Below, one piece after another: positions 41,007 to 51,200 of a DNA stretch of 64,000 nt. This DNA comes from Candidatus Nitrotoga sp. AM1P (lineage in GTDB: Bacteria; Pseudomonadota; Gammaproteobacteria; Burkholderiales; Gallionellaceae): contig NZ_AP019547.1 of NCBI RefSeq assembly GCF_013168275.1, positions 1,240,001 through 1,304,000 of the forward strand. The letters run 5' to 3'. The notes under the pieces are model-generated. The model saw only the letters and a list, made by a program, of their open reading frames with translations. It was not told the DNA's origin and made no database searches. Each line of letters starts with the position of its first letter. The first letter of the stretch is position 1. A program made the position numbers and the translations under genes.

Positions 41007-44000
41007 TTGGGCCGTAGTGATAAGTTTCGGTTAAAGGATCAAGGTCTTCATGTTGAATTAATTTTTTGCCTTCTATCATTTTGGCAAAAATATAATAAAG
41101 CCCTGGAATAATGATGACGCCAAACACGGTACCGAAAAGCATCCCACCCAGCGCTGAGGTACCAATTGTTCTGTTGCCAACTGCGCCCGCCCCGGTAGCC
41201 ATCGCTAAGGGCACCAGCCCGGCTATAAAGGCAAATGAAGTCATCAAAATCGGGCGAAAACGCTCTTTCGCACCCGCAATCGCCGCTTCTAAAACAGTCA
41301 TGCCTTGGGTTTGCTTCTGGGTGGCAAATTCGACAATCAATACTGCGTTTTTGCCGAGCAAGCCAATTAACATCACCATTCCCAGTTGGGAATAGACATC
41401 ATTGGCAAGTCCTAACCCTTTTAACAATAAGAAAGCACCGAAAATACCGGGGGGTAGAGAACAAAGCACGACCAAGGGCAAAACAAAGCTTTCGTATTGT
41501 GCGGCTAGCACCAGGTAGACAAACAGGATAACGACCGCGAAGATCAGCAGTGCTTCATTGCCCCGGAGGGCTTCGTCAAAGGTCAAACCTTCCCAGGCAA
41601 CTTCAAAACCGTGCGGCAAAGTGGCTTTCGCAACCTCTTCTATTGCCTTGATGGCCGCGCCAGTGGTATAACCGCTTGCGGGCTCGGCACGGATCGCTGC
41701 CGAGTTATAGAGGTTATAACGTGTGATCTCATTGGGGCCCTGCTTTTTCACCATAGTCATAAAGGCGGAGTACGGCACCATTTCGCCTTTATCGTTTTTC
41801 ACAAAGTATCTCAACACATCTTCAGGGGAACGCCGGAATTCTGGCAAGGCCTGGGCATAGACTTTAAAAAAGTTATTGAAGCGGATAAAGCCCTGCTCAT
41901 AGGTGCTACCGATCATGATATCCAGGTGACTCATGGCTTTTTCGATGGAAACTCCTTTTTGCATGGCCAGTTTATTGTCGATGACCAGTTCGTATTGCGG
42001 ATAATTGGCCGCATAAAAGGTAAACAAGCCGGTCAGCTCCTTACGTTTACGCATCGCATCCATGAACGTTTGGTTGATTTTATCGAACTCGAAGTAATCC
42101 GTGTCTAATGTCTTGTCTAATACGCGAAACGCCAAACCCGATGCCGCACCGTATCCTGGCACTGCCGGAGGTTGAAAAAACTCGATGATCGCGCCCAGGT
42201 CATGGGATTTTTCTTCCAACTCGTGGATAACATCCTTAACCGAATGTTTACGTTCCGACCAATCTTTCAGGTTGATAATAACGGTCCCTGCATTCGACCC
42301 GCGGCCTTCGGTGAGTATTTCGTAACCGGCTAAGGAAGAAATCGATTTCACGCCTTCGATTTTTGCAGCTATCAGCTCCAATTGCCGTGCCACTCTGTTG
42401 GTCACTTCGATGGTTGAGCCAGGCGGTGTTTGGATAATCGCATAAATCATGCCTTGGTCTTCGCCGGGAATAAATCCGGTGGGCAAAGTTTTATCGAGCG
42501 CAAAAATGCCGAAGCCAAACCCGGCCAATACCAAAAACGTGACCATACGCCGAGTGACAATGACATTCAGCAATTTGACGTAGCGCCCGGTGATCTTTTC
42601 GAAAATAGAGTTAAAGCCATTGAGGAAAAGACTGATCGGGGTTTTCCTTTTCGGCTGGCCATGGGTGTTTTTAAGTAGCATGGCACACAGTACCGGGGTG
42701 AGCGATAAAGCCACAACTGCAGAAATAGTGATCGACGACGCCATAGCGATAGCGAATTGTCTATAAAACACCCCGACCGGTCCGGGCATGAACGCGATAG
42801 GGATGAACACTGACACCATGACCAGCGTAATCGCTACAATGGCGCCACCGATTTCCCCCAATACTTTACGGGAGGCTACATAAGGGCTGCAATTTTCAGC
42901 TGCCATTTTTGCATGCACAGCCTCCACCACCACAATGGCATCATCGACCACAATACCGATAGCCAAGACTAAGGCAAACAAGGTGATGAGGTTGATGGAA
43001 AGCCCGAACGCAGACATAACGGCGAATGCCCCGACCAGCGAAACCGGTACCGCGAGGACGGGGATCAAGGTAGAACGCCAGTCGCCAAGGAAAATAAAGA
43101 CCACCAAGGAGACCAGAATGAAGGCTTCCACCAAGGTGTGCAGCACTTGTTCGATGGATGCATCAACGAAACGCGACACATCGTAATTAATTTCGTATTC
43201 CATGCCCTCCGGGAAGGATTTTTTCAATTCTTCCAGTTTTGTCTTCACATTTTCTATGACCACTTGTGCATTAGTGCCGTAGTTTTGCTTAAGCACGATG
43301 GACGCCGAAGGGTACCCGTCTTTATCAGAGAAAATATTATAAAACTCGCTGTTTAGATTGACCGTGGCAACGTCTTTTATGCGCAGGATCTCGCCTGTCG
43401 GGGTAGACCGAATAATAATGTCCTCATATTCTTCCGGCTTGGTTAAACGTCCTTTATAAACGAGTACATACTCTTTCGACTGGGCGGACATGCCTGTGCT
43501 TTGGCCCAGTCGACCAGGACGTCCGATAATGCTTTGATTTGCGAGTGCCTCCATCACCTCTTCTGACGAGATGCTATAGGCCCGCATCCGTTCCGGATTC
43601 AGCCAAACTCGCATCGCGTATTGACGTGCACCCAAAATAGTCGCTTGGGCAATGCCAGTAATGCGCTGAATTTCCGGAATAACATTGACATAGGCATAAT
43701 TAAATAGAAGCTTCTGATCGGCGTTTTTATCTTTGCTGAAGATGTTGACATACATGAGCATGCTGGGCTGGACGAAGTTCACGATCACGCCTTCCAACTG
43801 CACCAGTGTGGGCAGTCTACTCATCATCTGATCCACGCGCGTCTTCACATTAACCATCGCGATATTGGGATCGACGCCCAAATTGAAATACACTTGAATG
43901 CTCGCTTCGCCAGCGCTGGTTGCATCCGAAGTGATGTATCTCATGCCAGGCACGCCATTGATAGCGCGTTCTAACATAATCAGGGACGATTTCACCAGTA

Positions 44001-44166
44001 CATCGGCGCTGGAACCGGGAAACGATATCGAAACCGTGACTCGCGGTGGCGCGATATCTGGAAACTGGGAAACGGGCAATGTTTTCATTGCCAAAATCCC
44101 CATAAACAGGAACATCAGTGATAACACGATCGCCATCACAGGTCTTTTGAGGAAAATTTTAAACAT
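40990..44166 (-). CDS. RND efflux pump, inner-membrane subunit (HAE1 family)
   Basis: 1058 residues, proton-driven drug exporter. Twelve helices and two large periplasmic loops. The N-terminus reads MFKIFLKRPVMAIVLSL and the proton-relay Asp pair lies in GIVVDDAIVVVEAV (helix 4). PVSLVGAFAV and LLGKNAVLIVEFA (helix 10-11 region, with the conserved Lys) are also present. It belongs to the hydrophobe/amphiphile exporters. The operon order (fusion protein, pump, outer channel) and several residue choices resemble Bacteroidota or Legionella-type pumps rather than betaproteobacterial MexB/AcrB; that is an impression needing a tree. Confidence 0.95.
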   Translation of the reverse strand: MFKIFLKRPVMAIVLSLMFLFMGILAMKTLPVSQFPDIAPPRVTVSISFPGSSADVLVKSSLIMLERAINGVPGMRYITSDATSAGEASIQVYFNLGVDPNIAMVNVKTRVDQMMSRLPTLVQLEGVIVNFVQPSMLMYVNIFSKDKNADQKLLFNYAYVNVIPEIQRITGIAQATILGARQYAMRVWLNPERMRAYSISSEEVMEALANQSIIGRPGRLGQSTGMSAQSKEYVLVYKGRLTKPEEYEDIIIRSTPTGEILRIKDVATVNLNSEFYNIFSDKDGYPSASIVLKQNYGTNAQVVIENVKTKLEELKKSFPEGMEYEINYDVSRFVDASIEQVLHTLVEAFILVSLVVFIFLGDWRSTLIPVLAVPVSLVGAFAVMSAFGLSINLITLFALVLAIGIVVDDAIVVVEAVHAKMAAENCSPYVASRKVLGEIGGAIVAITLVMVSVFIPIAFMPGPVGVFYRQFAIAMASSITISAVVALSLTPVLCAMLLKNTHGQPKRKTPISLFLNGFNSIFEKITGRYVKLLNVIVTRRMVTFLVLAGFGFGIFALDKTLPTGFIPGEDQGMIYAIIQTPPGSTIEVTNRVARQLELIAAKIEGVKSISSLAGYEILTEGRGSNAGTVIINLKDWSERKHSVKDVIHELEEKSHDLGAIIEFFQPPAVPGYGAASGLAFRVLDKTLDTDYFEFDKINQTFMDAMRKRKELTGLFTFYAANYPQYELVIDNKLAMQKGVSIEKAMSHLDIMIGSTYEQGFIRFNNFFKVYAQALPEFRRSPEDVLRYFVKNDKGEMVPYSAFMTMVKKQGPNEITRYNLYNSAAIRAEPASGYTTGAAIKAIEEVAKATLPHGFEVAWEGLTFDEALRGNEALLIFAVVILFVYLVLAAQYESFVLPLVVLCSLPPGIFGAFLLLKGLGLANDVYSQLGMVMLIGLLGKNAVLIVEFATQKQTQGMTVLEAAIAGAKERFRPILMTSFAFIAGLVPLAMATGAGAVGNRTIGTSALGGMLFGTVFGVIIIPGLYYIFAKMIEGKKLIQHEDLDPLTETYHYGPNDNEN

Positions 44167-44187
44167 GATTTAATCTTCGCTAAAAGG

Positions 44188-45282
44188 TTACTCGGTAAAC
44201 ATCTTCATCAAACCTGAGCGAACCTTTTGGGGTGGTCTTAAATCGATCGTCACCTTCTCGCCGGGGCGTACTTTGCGTATACCCTCGAGCAAAATCCTGT
44301 CACCGTCATTCAGACCATCTTTAACAATAAACATTTGTGGCAATTCGGCCTCTATATGGATCAGCCTTTGCTCTACTTTTTCTTCTTTGTTGATAACGTA
44401 GACATAGGTTTTATCCATGATTTCGAACGTCGCTTTTTGGGGGATGAGCATGGCGTTTGGGTAAGGCTTGGCCATTAGAATTGTTCCTGTCTCACCATGC
44501 CTGAGAGTTTTGTCCGGGTTAGCGAACAAGGCACGGAATTGGATATTACCGGAGGTATTATTAAAATCACCTACAATTGCTTCAATGACACCCTTTTGAT
44601 TGAAAATCTCGCCATCTGCCATTCTTAGCTGTACTTCTTCACCGATTTTGTCTTTTTTTTGCGTCTTAAAATTTAGGTATTGGGCTTCTGGGACATTGAA
44701 ATAGACCCATAATTGGCTGACGTCAGACAGTGTCGTCAACACCGCACCTTCATCGAGAAGGCTGCCGACCCTGACAGCTAAATGATCCATAATCCCTTCA
44801 AAAGGGGCTTTGATATCGGTGAAACCCAAGCGGGTTTCCGCCATTTTCACTTCCGCCTTGGCCTTGTCTAATTTTGCTTTTGCCAAAGCTAATTCATTGG
44901 CCGATACGATATTCTTATCAGCCAAGCCTTTGGTATTAAGGTATTCGATGTTCATATTCTGCGCTTCGGCTTGCGCTTTAAGAAGTTCTGCCTGATAGAT
45001 ATTGGGCATGATCTTGAACATAGGCTGTCCCTTTTTTATCAATTGCCCTTCATCCACAAAAATATCCTGTAAGTAGCCCTTTTCCAAAGAGCGTACATCA
45101 ATATGCCTAATGGCCTGAATCTGACAGACATAGTCTTTCATGACGAAAGTGTCTTCACGGAACGGTGTAGTTGCCGCATATTTTGGCATCTCTTCATGTG
45201 TCCCAGTTTCTGCCTTAAGATGACATCCACTCAATAATAGGGTGGCGATTAAGCCTAGAGCTACGGATGATTTAGTGATCAT
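44188..45282 (-). CDS. RND efflux periplasmic adaptor (membrane fusion protein)
   Basis: 364 residues with a lipoprotein signal (LLLSGC, about residue 20). A split barrel-sandwich lipoyl domain surrounds a coiled-coil hairpin (about 95-165, rich in Ala, Lys and Glu: AKAKLDKAKAEVKMAETRL). The beta-barrel part contains the SQLWVYFNVPEAQYL segment. It links the pump to the outer channel. It is the first gene of the operon, 21 bases before the pump, with a LysR regulator divergent upstream. Confidence 0.93.
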   Translation of the reverse strand: MITKSSVALGLIATLLLSGCHLKAETGTHEEMPKYAATTPFREDTFVMKDYVCQIQAIRHIDVRSLEKGYLQDIFVDEGQLIKKGQPMFKIMPNIYQAELLKAQAEAQNMNIEYLNTKGLADKNIVSANELALAKAKLDKAKAEVKMAETRLGFTDIKAPFEGIMDHLAVRVGSLLDEGAVLTTLSDVSQLWVYFNVPEAQYLNFKTQKKDKIGEEVQLRMADGEIFNQKGVIEAIVGDFNNTSGNIQFRALFANPDKTLRHGETGTILMAKPYPNAMLIPQKATFEIMDKTYVYVINKEEKVEQRLIHIEAELPQMFIVKDGLNDGDRILLEGIRKVRPGEKVTIDLRPPQKVRSGLMKMFTE

Positions 45283-45717
45283 TTTTTATGGCCTTTACAT
45301 TACAAGTGAGCAAAGTATTTCGTTAAGGGAATTTGTCTTTGACGATGGATTACAAGCCCTATTTCACAACACCCATGTTAAGCATGGTGGCAATCTCATC
45401 GAAACCTATATTGTTTTTTTCAACCGCCAATATAGGGTTTACCAAAGTCGTTATGGCATACCAGTTTGATGTGTCATTTACAAACCTGAATGCCACCAGA
45501 TAAAGTTTTTTAATTTTTCTTTCCTTCTATTCAGCCACTTCATCGATGCACCCAAAATTGGGTCGCGCAACTTACCCAGCTGCGCGTACCGGTACAGAGA
45601 CAATGAATTTTTAGAGGTGCCCCTAAGCTCAATGCACTGGTAATGTAAATTATGAGTGTGGCATTAGACAAACGATTTTAATTGGACTTTAGTATCGATA
45701 TATCCGATACTAATCTT
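45283..45717. other. Divergent control region between efflux operon and LysR gene
   Basis: 435 bases holding the promoters for the adaptor gene (minus) and the LysR gene (plus). A short palindrome CCCAAAATTGGG near 45548 could be part of a regulator site, but LysR boxes are too loose to call. A + strand frame (45325-45469) with some coding look ends in a stop and has no known family; it may be a gene scrap. Confidence 0.4.
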
Positions 45718-46569
45718 ATGGATATAGATCAAATTAGAACTTTTTTGGGTGTGGTCGCCAATAACAGCTTTATTGAAGCTGCCAATAGACTGCATGTTAC
45801 TCAATCAACTGTCAGCGCACGCATACAAAGACTGGAAGCCTATCTTGGCGTTACCCTATTTGTGCGTAATCGCTCCGGTGTAACATTAACACTCCCAGGA
45901 CAACGTTTTTTTCGTCATGCGAAATCTTTTTTATTAACACTGGAACAAGCGCGGCATGATATTAAGTTGCCCAGTCGCTTCCGCGCCAGTATTACTGTAG
46001 GAGCCCGGATTGCCCTGTGGGAAGAATTGCTGCCCCGGTGGGTTGGCGCATTGCGTATTCTAGCGCCGGATATTTCTATTCGTAGCGAAATTGGCTTTGA
46101 GGAAGATTTAATTCGCGGGCTTATCGAAGGCAGAATGGATGTGAGCATGATGTACACACCACAACAAAGCCCTGGCCTTCAGATTGAGTATTTATTTGAT
46201 GAAACAATGGTGTTGGTGACCACTGACCCGGATAAGCCTTGGCCAAATGAAGATTATATCTATGTAGACTGGGGGCCGACATTTTACGAATTGCATAATA
46301 GCTATTACCCCGATATGGAACATCCCCCCCAGGTTGTAAATATCGGCTGGCTCGGATTACAGCTAATCGTCAACAATGGCGGATCATGTTTTCTACCTAT
46401 ACGCATAGCTGAACCTTTAATTCAGACTAAAAAATTGTTTCTTGTACCTGGCAGTACGCAGATTAAATTACCCGCTTACATGATATTTCCTAGAAATAGT
46501 GATTCCATTGTTTTACAGCAGGTGCTGGAAAGCTTGCGTTCATTTATGCGCGCAAGGTGTTTTAATTAG
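45718..46569 (+). CDS. LysR-family transcriptional regulator
   Basis: 283 residues from the ATG at 45718 (MDIDQIRTFLGVV). A TTG at 45682 would only add an unlikely tail. The winged helix-turn-helix is clear (about 1-60: FIEAANRLHVTQSTVSARIQRLEAYLGVTLFVR), and the effector domain follows at about 85-280. It is divergent from the RND operon, the usual position for a LysR activator of efflux genes. The inducer is unknown. Confidence 0.92.
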   Translation: MDIDQIRTFLGVVANNSFIEAANRLHVTQSTVSARIQRLEAYLGVTLFVRNRSGVTLTLPGQRFFRHAKSFLLTLEQARHDIKLPSRFRASITVGARIALWEELLPRWVGALRILAPDISIRSEIGFEEDLIRGLIEGRMDVSMMYTPQQSPGLQIEYLFDETMVLVTTDPDKPWPNEDYIYVDWGPTFYELHNSYYPDMEHPPQVVNIGWLGLQLIVNNGGSCFLPIRIAEPLIQTKKLFLVPGSTQIKLPAYMIFPRNSDSIVLQQVLESLRSFMRARCFN

Positions 46570-46676
46570 GCTGTGTTCGTAAATCATGTTGGTAGCTCAT
46601 CTGGTGAGCCACTCCGACGTGCATACTGTATGTCACGGTGCATGTGCACCGGTTCATGCAGGAGGCAGAAATGAAT

Positions 46677-47181
46677 TACCCCGCGGCAAGCCGCGGGGTA
46701 TCAGAACAGCGCCAGTTGACGATCCTCATGTATCTTTGTGTATACCTTACCTTGACCACTTACATACTTCATAATCATCTCTTCGTTACCATGCTTCCCA
46801 ACGCTACTTGCAAAATATCCGCTTGTCCAAAACTCTCCACCCCACAATTGCTTCTTGACCTCTGGACATCTACGAAATATCTCTCGTCCCGTTATACTCT
46901 TAATTACTCTGACCACCTCTGACACTGACTTGGTGGGTACACTTTGCACCAAAAAATGAACATGCTCTTCATCCGCACCTATCTCTAAAAATTTGATCTC
47001 ATACCTCTTCTCTATCTCAATACATACGTCTCTTAACCCATCCTCTACCTTTTTACTGAATACCATCCGACGATACTTCGCTGGACACACTATGTGGTAC
47101 AGCAATACCGTTACATTATGCTTCTTAATGAATGTATTCACTCATCCATCCAGTTTAAGTCAAAGTCGCGGCAAGCCGCGA
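46677..47181 (-). mobile_element. IS200-like insertion sequence with subterminal hairpins
   Basis: A single-gene element. One hairpin, TACCCCGCGG-CAAG-CCGCGGGGTA (46677-46700), lies right after the transposase stop. Another, TCGCGG-CAAG-CCGCGA (47166-47181), lies before its start. Both share the core CGCGGCAAGCCGCG with the loop in the same orientation, as expected for foot structures recognised by Y1 HUH transposases. No target duplication is expected in this family, so exact ends are not called; the true element probably extends a few tens of bases beyond these hairpins. Confidence 0.75.
46701..47141 (-). CDS. tnpA: IS200/IS605-family transposase TnpA (Y1 HUH)
   Basis: 146 residues. The HUH pair is H60 and H62 in EEHVHFLVQ. 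The catalytic tyrosine is likely Y126 in MIMKYVSGQG, and WTSGYFASSVGKHG precedes it, as in IS200 relatives. N-terminal VLLYHIVCPAKYRR is the family signature. Single-strand cut-and-paste transposase. The frame is intact, so the element could be active. No TnpB or accessory gene accompanies it. Confidence 0.92.
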   Translation of the reverse strand: MNTFIKKHNVTVLLYHIVCPAKYRRMVFSKKVEDGLRDVCIEIEKRYEIKFLEIGADEEHVHFLVQSVPTKSVSEVVRVIKSITGREIFRRCPEVKKQLWGGEFWTSGYFASSVGKHGNEEMIMKYVSGQGKVYTKIHEDRQLALF

Positions 47182-47416
47182 GGAATCATACCCAAGAGAT
47201 TGAACGGATTGCGCAACTATAAATAACCGACTTCATTCTTACGGTAGCTTATTTATACTGACTTGTTCCTACCACCGGAATCCGGAAAATGTAGTAATGC
47301 CGTGCCCGCGGCAATCCATGGCATCCACATTCTTTAAAATTTGCCCTTTCCAGTAATTAGAAAATCTACTTCAGGATGAGATTGGATAGGAACCCAAACC
47401 CCTCCGAAATAACGTA

Positions 47417-48373
47417 TTACTTTTTATGTTTCTTCATCCATTCACTGGCCCGTCGCTGGGCTTCGGCAATTTCTGCTGGCGTCATGAACGATTCCACAAT
47501 TCCCAGCCCGCTTCCTATATCTTCATCATCACCCATGCCAGCGATGTTATTGACCCATTCACCAGCAACTTTAAACCACTTACCCCCTGCACCAGCAATA
47601 TTGAACCACTTATGCGCTTCAATATAGTCCCGGGGAACGCCCAAGCCCATGTCGTACATAACTCCCAGATTATTTTGGGCCTCCACATCGCCCTGCTCTG
47701 CTGCCTTGTTCCACCAAAATATAGCTTGCTGGGTATCCTGAGGAACGCCTATGCCATTGTCATACATGAATCCGAGTTTAAATTGCGCATGTACGACTCC
47801 CTGCTCTGCTGCCTTACCATACCAAGACACAGCCTGCTCATCGTCCTGCACAACGCCGTTGCCCTCTTCGTACATAACGCCCAGTTTGTATTGGGCCTGC
47901 GCAATACCCTGCTCTGCTGCCTTGCCATACCAAGACACAGCCTGCTTGTAGTCCTGCGTAACGCCTTGGCCTTTTTCATACATAAGACCTAGCGTGTATT
48001 GCGCCAATGCATCTCCTTTCTCTACCGCCTTGTTATACCAGTGCAAAGCCTGCTCGTAGTCTTGTGTAACGCCCTGACCTTTGTAATACATAACTCCTAA
48101 ATTGAATTGAGCCTCCGCGAAACCCTGATCTGCGACCTTACGATACCAATGCATAGCCAGTTGATAGTCCTTTTTAACCCCTTGACCATCGGCATACATG
48201 CCTGCCAGATAAAACTGCGCTTCCACATGCCCATGCTCCGCAGCTTTTTTTAAGGATTCAGCAGCTTTTGTGTAGTCCTTACGGTCGACAAACTTCATCC
48301 CATCCTCAAAGTTTTTTGCAACATCTTGAGATGTCAGTGCTGCCATGAAACCGTCCTTCCCATTGATAACCAC
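47417..48373 (-). CDS. Sel1-like repeat protein, cytoplasmic
   Basis: 318 residues with seven Sel1/TPR-like repeats of 36 residues (about 32-275), each of the form AEAQFNLGVMYxxGQGVxxDYxxAxxWYxKAAEQG. There is no signal peptide. The C-terminus (about 290-318) is rich in charged residues (AEAQRRASEWMKKHKK). The start is a GTG with AAGGAG nine bases before it; an internal ATG at 48346 is an alternative. Such solenoids hold protein partners together; none is known here. Two secreted Sel1 proteins lie 12 kb away. Confidence 0.9.
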   Translation of the reverse strand: MVINGKDGFMAALTSQDVAKNFEDGMKFVDRKDYTKAAESLKKAAEHGHVEAQFYLAGMYADGQGVKKDYQLAMHWYRKVADQGFAEAQFNLGVMYYKGQGVTQDYEQALHWYNKAVEKGDALAQYTLGLMYEKGQGVTQDYKQAVSWYGKAAEQGIAQAQYKLGVMYEEGNGVVQDDEQAVSWYGKAAEQGVVHAQFKLGFMYDNGIGVPQDTQQAIFWWNKAAEQGDVEAQNNLGVMYDMGLGVPRDYIEAHKWFNIAGAGGKWFKVAGEWVNNIAGMGDDEDIGSGLGIVESFMTPAEIAEAQRRASEWMKKHKK

Positions 48374-48602
48374 ATAATTTTTCTCCTTGAATTCAATTTA
48401 AAGCAAAATGAACAATTACAGTATATTGTAGCTCACCTTCCTTCCCGAAAATTATTCCATAATATTAAACGATTGCGCTAATTGCAGGGTATTACGAACA
48501 TTGACGTAATGTAAGGAGCAAATGTAACAAGCCATAGAACCACTCAACTACCAGCCTCACATTACTGGATGTTAGGTCGCAGCATGAAGTACTATTCGAG
48601 GT

Positions 48603-49924
48603 CAGTAGTGTCCGGTTAATTAACAAATTTAAGAGCCAAGACTGAGTATTGGCGCGGTTTGCAGAGCAATTTATTTTGGTGCCGATTTGAAATCAGTTTA
48701 CCGATATTCCGGTTCGAGTAACTTCCAGAGATTAAACCCTCTAGAGATGAACGATGAACTTGGGCAAGACGCTGTTCGCGCAACTCATGGAGTTTGTGTC
48801 GTGGACCAGCTTTGCGCGGATCGTAGATCGCTATGGCGGCGATTCCAGAGTGCGCAGCTTGAGTTGCCCCGAGCAATTTCGCGCCATGGCCTTCGCGCAA
48901 TTGACTTATCGCGAGAGTCTGCGCGATATCGAAACTGTTTGCTGGCGAATCGAACGAAGCTGTACAGCATGGGCTTTCGTTCGCCGATCAGACGGTCGAC
49001 ACTGGCCGATGCCAACGAAGGGCGCGACTGGCGCATCTGGGCGGACTTGGCCGCCTTGCTCATCCGGCATGCGCGCAAGCTGTACTGCAACGACAGCTTC
49101 GGTATCGACTTGGACAATACCGTCTACGCCTTGGATGCCACAACCATCGACCTGTGTCTGCCGCTGTTTCCATGGGCACCATTCCGCTCCACCAAGGCGG
49201 CGATCAAGCTGCATACCCTGCTGGATCTGTGCGGCAACATTCCAGCTTTCATCCATATCTCGGATGGCAAGATGGGCGATGTCAACGTGCTGGATATATT
49301 GCCTATCGAAGCCGGTGCGTTCTATGTGATGGATCGGGGTTATCTGGATTTCAGTCGGTTGTTCGCTTTGCACCAGGCAGGCGCGCTCTTCGTGACCCGA
49401 GCCAAGCGCGGCATGGATGCGCGCAGGGTGTATTCGATACCAACCGACCGGAACACCGGCGTCATCTGCGATCAGCGCATCGCGATGAACGGTTTCTACA
49501 TCTTGCAGGATTATCCCGAGCAGTTGCGACGCATCCGTTTCAAAGACCCGGAGTCCGGCAAGACATGGGTGTTCCTGACCAACAACACCGTTGACCATTG
49601 CCGCGCTGTACAAGAGCCGTTGGCAAGTCGAGCTGTTCTTCAAGTGGATCAAGCAGCATCTGCGCATCAAGCGTTTCATCGGCAACAGCGAGAATGCGGT
49701 GAAGACGCAAATCTGGTGCGCTGTCGCTACTTACGTGCTGATTGCCATTGTCAAAAAGGAGCTTAAACTTGATGCCTCTCTCTATTCTTTGCTACCGATT
49801 TTATCGGTGTCTGTTTTTGAGAAAACCCAGCTATCCCAAGCCTTCGCAGGCAGTGGGCAGCTCCCAAATCAGACGGGTTTTTATAACCAACTAAATTTGT
49901 TCGACTTTTAACCGGACACTACTG
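48603..49924 (+). mobile_element. Decayed IS4-family insertion sequence (about 1.3 kb)
   Basis: Bounded by perfect 17-bp inverted repeats CAGTAGTGTCCGGTTAA (48603-48619) and its reverse complement (49908-49924). It encloses a frameshifted transposase. The outermost bases may belong to a target duplication. Another exact 16-base copy of the right end lies at 58458-58473. The element sits just before an HDOD gene and may have cut its promoter or 5' end. Confidence 0.88.
48754..49911 (+). pseudogene. IS4-family DDE transposase, two frameshifts
   Basis: The parts are MNLGKTLFAQLMEFVSW to SLRDIET (frame 1), then LYSMGFRSPIRRSTLADANE through ALDATTIDLC (first Asp), YVMDRGYLDF (second Asp) to VFLTNN (frame 2), then LTIAALYKSRWQVELFFKW (Glu motif) to the end (frame 3). 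The first break is near 48932 and looks like one lost base. The second is near 49590 and looks like a deletion of several bases. All three catalytic residues survive, but they are split, so no active protein is expected from this copy. Confidence 0.88.
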
Positions 49925-49965
49925 ATTTGAGGTAGAGGTGCGCTACACCAAGCTAGCATTACCTG

Positions 49966-50914
49966 TTGCACTTCGAACTTAAATCCACCATAGATAAAGT
50001 AGTTGGAATAAATATACAAACCAGCAGCGCACCTACCCCCTCCAGCAGCCAACATAGTGATATTAGACAAATTGTCAAGAATATTGATGCGCTGCCCGCC
50101 ATGCCGGTCATTGCGCAAAAACTGCTGGCGCTACAGATCAATAGTGACGAAAACGAACGGAAAATGTTAATGCTGATCGAGCAAGACCCGCAGATCTCAG
50201 CAAAAATTATCGGACTATCCAATTCAGCAATGCTTGGCTCCACACGAAAACCAACGTCAGTAAAAGAAGCTGCGATCTTGCTGGGCATGAACCGAGTTAA
50301 ATCGATTGCAACTGGCATCGCCATCATGTCCTTGTCGACCAAAGTATCCACGGGTAAATTTAAGGCACAGGATCTTTGGTTGCATAGCTTTGGTATTGCG
50401 TTTGCCATGCTCGGCATCGCCCGTGCTATGCCCGCAAAAATCCGCCCTAAGGATGATCAAGTTTTTTTGGCTGGCATACTGCTATCTTGCGCTCGCTTTC
50501 CTGGATCCAAAACGGAGCGATGACCTGCATGCCCTCTTGTCAGCAAAATCTGATCGTCCTGATCTGAGTATAGAACGGGAAATGCTGGAAATATGCCACG
50601 ACGAATTAGGTGCGGAGCTAGCGCGCCACTGGAGTCTGCCGGATGAGATTATTGCCGTGCTACGCTACCACCATACATCGGATGTAGCCGAAGCGGCAGC
50701 GGGACAACCAATAGTGTACATGATCAGCCTGGCAGAAAAATTACTGGCTTCCTTTGGTATTAATGAACATGTCGATACCCACATCAGCGACGAGGATTGG
50801 GAAGTTTTGGGCATCGATCCAAGTAAGGCAGAGGAAATCAGTGTACAAGTAGCTGAACAAGCGGAACAGGCGGAACAGGCGGAACAGGCGGAACAGGCGG
50901 CGGCAGTATATTGA
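49966..50914 (+). pseudogene. HDOD-domain signalling protein, frameshifted
   Basis: The first frame (to 50523) carries an HDOD domain start: LPAMPVIAQKLLALQ, DPQISAKIIGLSNSAMLG, AAILLGMNRVKSIATG. It breaks at about 50485, where the family has a G-x-L-HDIG segment; a short deletion has removed the HD pair. The second frame resumes as LALAFLDPKRSDD, LSIEREMLEICHDELGAELARHWSLPDEI. It closes with four perfect 9-base repeats GCGGAACAG (50861-50896) coding Ala-Glu-Gln. HDOD proteins act in signalling with GGDEF/EAL systems. The IS4 element 41 bases upstream may have removed its true start; TTG at 49966 is only nominal. Confidence 0.82.
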
Positions 50915-51200
50915 TGATCAAATAGCTTCCAATACATTCCACTAATCAGTGTTCAATTGTTTCCATTTGTTATGCATACAACGAATGAGGCGGTACGCCG
51001 ACATGCATGGCATGCTAGCACTGCTAATTGTGGCCACTATTAAGTACAGCTGGATATTCCGTGTACTTCAAATACCCAGTGCAGCCACTGGTACATCAGC
51101 TGACTAATCAAACGCTGGAAATGTAGAAGATACGATGTAATTTCAATTTAGAACAAGAATTTGAACGAACAATATCTTTACCAAGTGCTCAATGTGCATA

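Noticed and set aside
46677..47181. Hairpins flanking tnpA as CRISPR or terminators
   Set aside because: Only two copies, no T-run, and they bracket a Y1 transposase as expected for IS200 ends.
49591..49911. Separate gene of 106 codons
   Set aside because: It is the C-terminal part of the frameshifted IS4 transposase.
50861..50896. Repeat array as a CRISPR
   Set aside because: Units are 9 bases, contiguous, without spacers, and in frame with coding.
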